Origin: Deltaproteobacteria bacterium
GTDB taxonomy: Bacteria; Desulfobacterota; DSM-4660; Desulfatiglandales; B25-G16
Assembly: GCA_019310745.1 (NCBI GenBank)
Contig: JAFDDS010000019.1
Location: forward strand, 1 to 7,819
Direction: 5' to 3'
Length of the DNA: 7,819 nt
Below, piece by piece: positions 7,753-7,819 of the stretch. The notes beneath the pieces were generated by a model that worked only from the letters and a program-made list of their open reading frames with translations, was not told where the DNA came from and searched no databases. A program made the position numbers and the translations under genes. Every line of letters begins with the position of its first letter. Position 1 is the first letter of the stretch.

Positions 7753-7819
7753 GATAGTGGAAATGGGCGTGTCCCTTGCCTTGATTGCTTAGGAATTTTC
7801 TTTTTTAAAGCGGCGTAGC
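7753..7819 (-). other. Leader region upstream of cas3, no gene recognised
   Basis: These 67 bp precede the first gene of the operon. The distal part is A/T-rich (a TTTAAAAAAGAAAA stretch), and the part next to the start is C/T-rich with no ribosome site. I see no convincing -35/-10 pair, operator palindrome or CRISPR repeat. The promoter is either here in a form I cannot recognise or beyond the window. Confidence 0.4.

Noticed and set aside
1..7819. A CRISPR array or leader within the window.
   Set aside because: No regularly spaced repeats of about 28-29 bp were seen on either strand, and the gaps between genes are too short to hold any.

Overview
The window holds a complete type I-E CRISPR-Cas interference module on the minus strand. 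Read in the direction of transcription (high to low coordinates) the order is cas3 (nuclease-helicase), cse1/casA/cas8e, cse2/casB, cas7e/casC, cas5e/casD and cas6e/casE. It is followed, 22 bp after the cas6e stop, by the first 60 codons of a Fic-domain protein that runs off the low-coordinate edge. Everything is co-directional and tightly packed: an ATGA overlap, then gaps of about 42, 19, 2, 3 and 22 bp. This looks like one polycistronic operon. No CRISPR array, tRNA, rRNA or insertion sequence was found.

The genes work together as follows. Cas6e cuts pre-crRNA and stays bound to the 3' hairpin. A filament of Cas7e covers the guide, Cas5e caps the 5' handle, Cse2 forms the belly of the complex, and Cse1 reads the PAM and recruits Cas3. 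Cas3 has an N-terminal HD nuclease and a superfamily 2 helicase, and degrades the target DNA. All six proteins look full length, with their diagnostic motifs intact, so the interference machinery is probably functional.

In the classic layout, cas6e is followed by cas1 and cas2. Here that place is taken by a Fic protein carrying the class II inhibitory motif (S/T)xxxE(G/N). Neither adaptation gene is in the window; they may lie beyond the left edge or elsewhere in the genome. The Fic gene is the one clearly non-standard component and the best candidate for something new.

The organism is a bacterium with strong AGGAGG-type Shine-Dalgarno sites and moderate GC content (about 45-50% by eye, lower inside cse1). 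The protein sequences feel closest to Gram-negative, perhaps deltaproteobacterial (Desulfobacterota-like), type I-E systems. That is an impression only; nothing in the window fixes the taxonomy.
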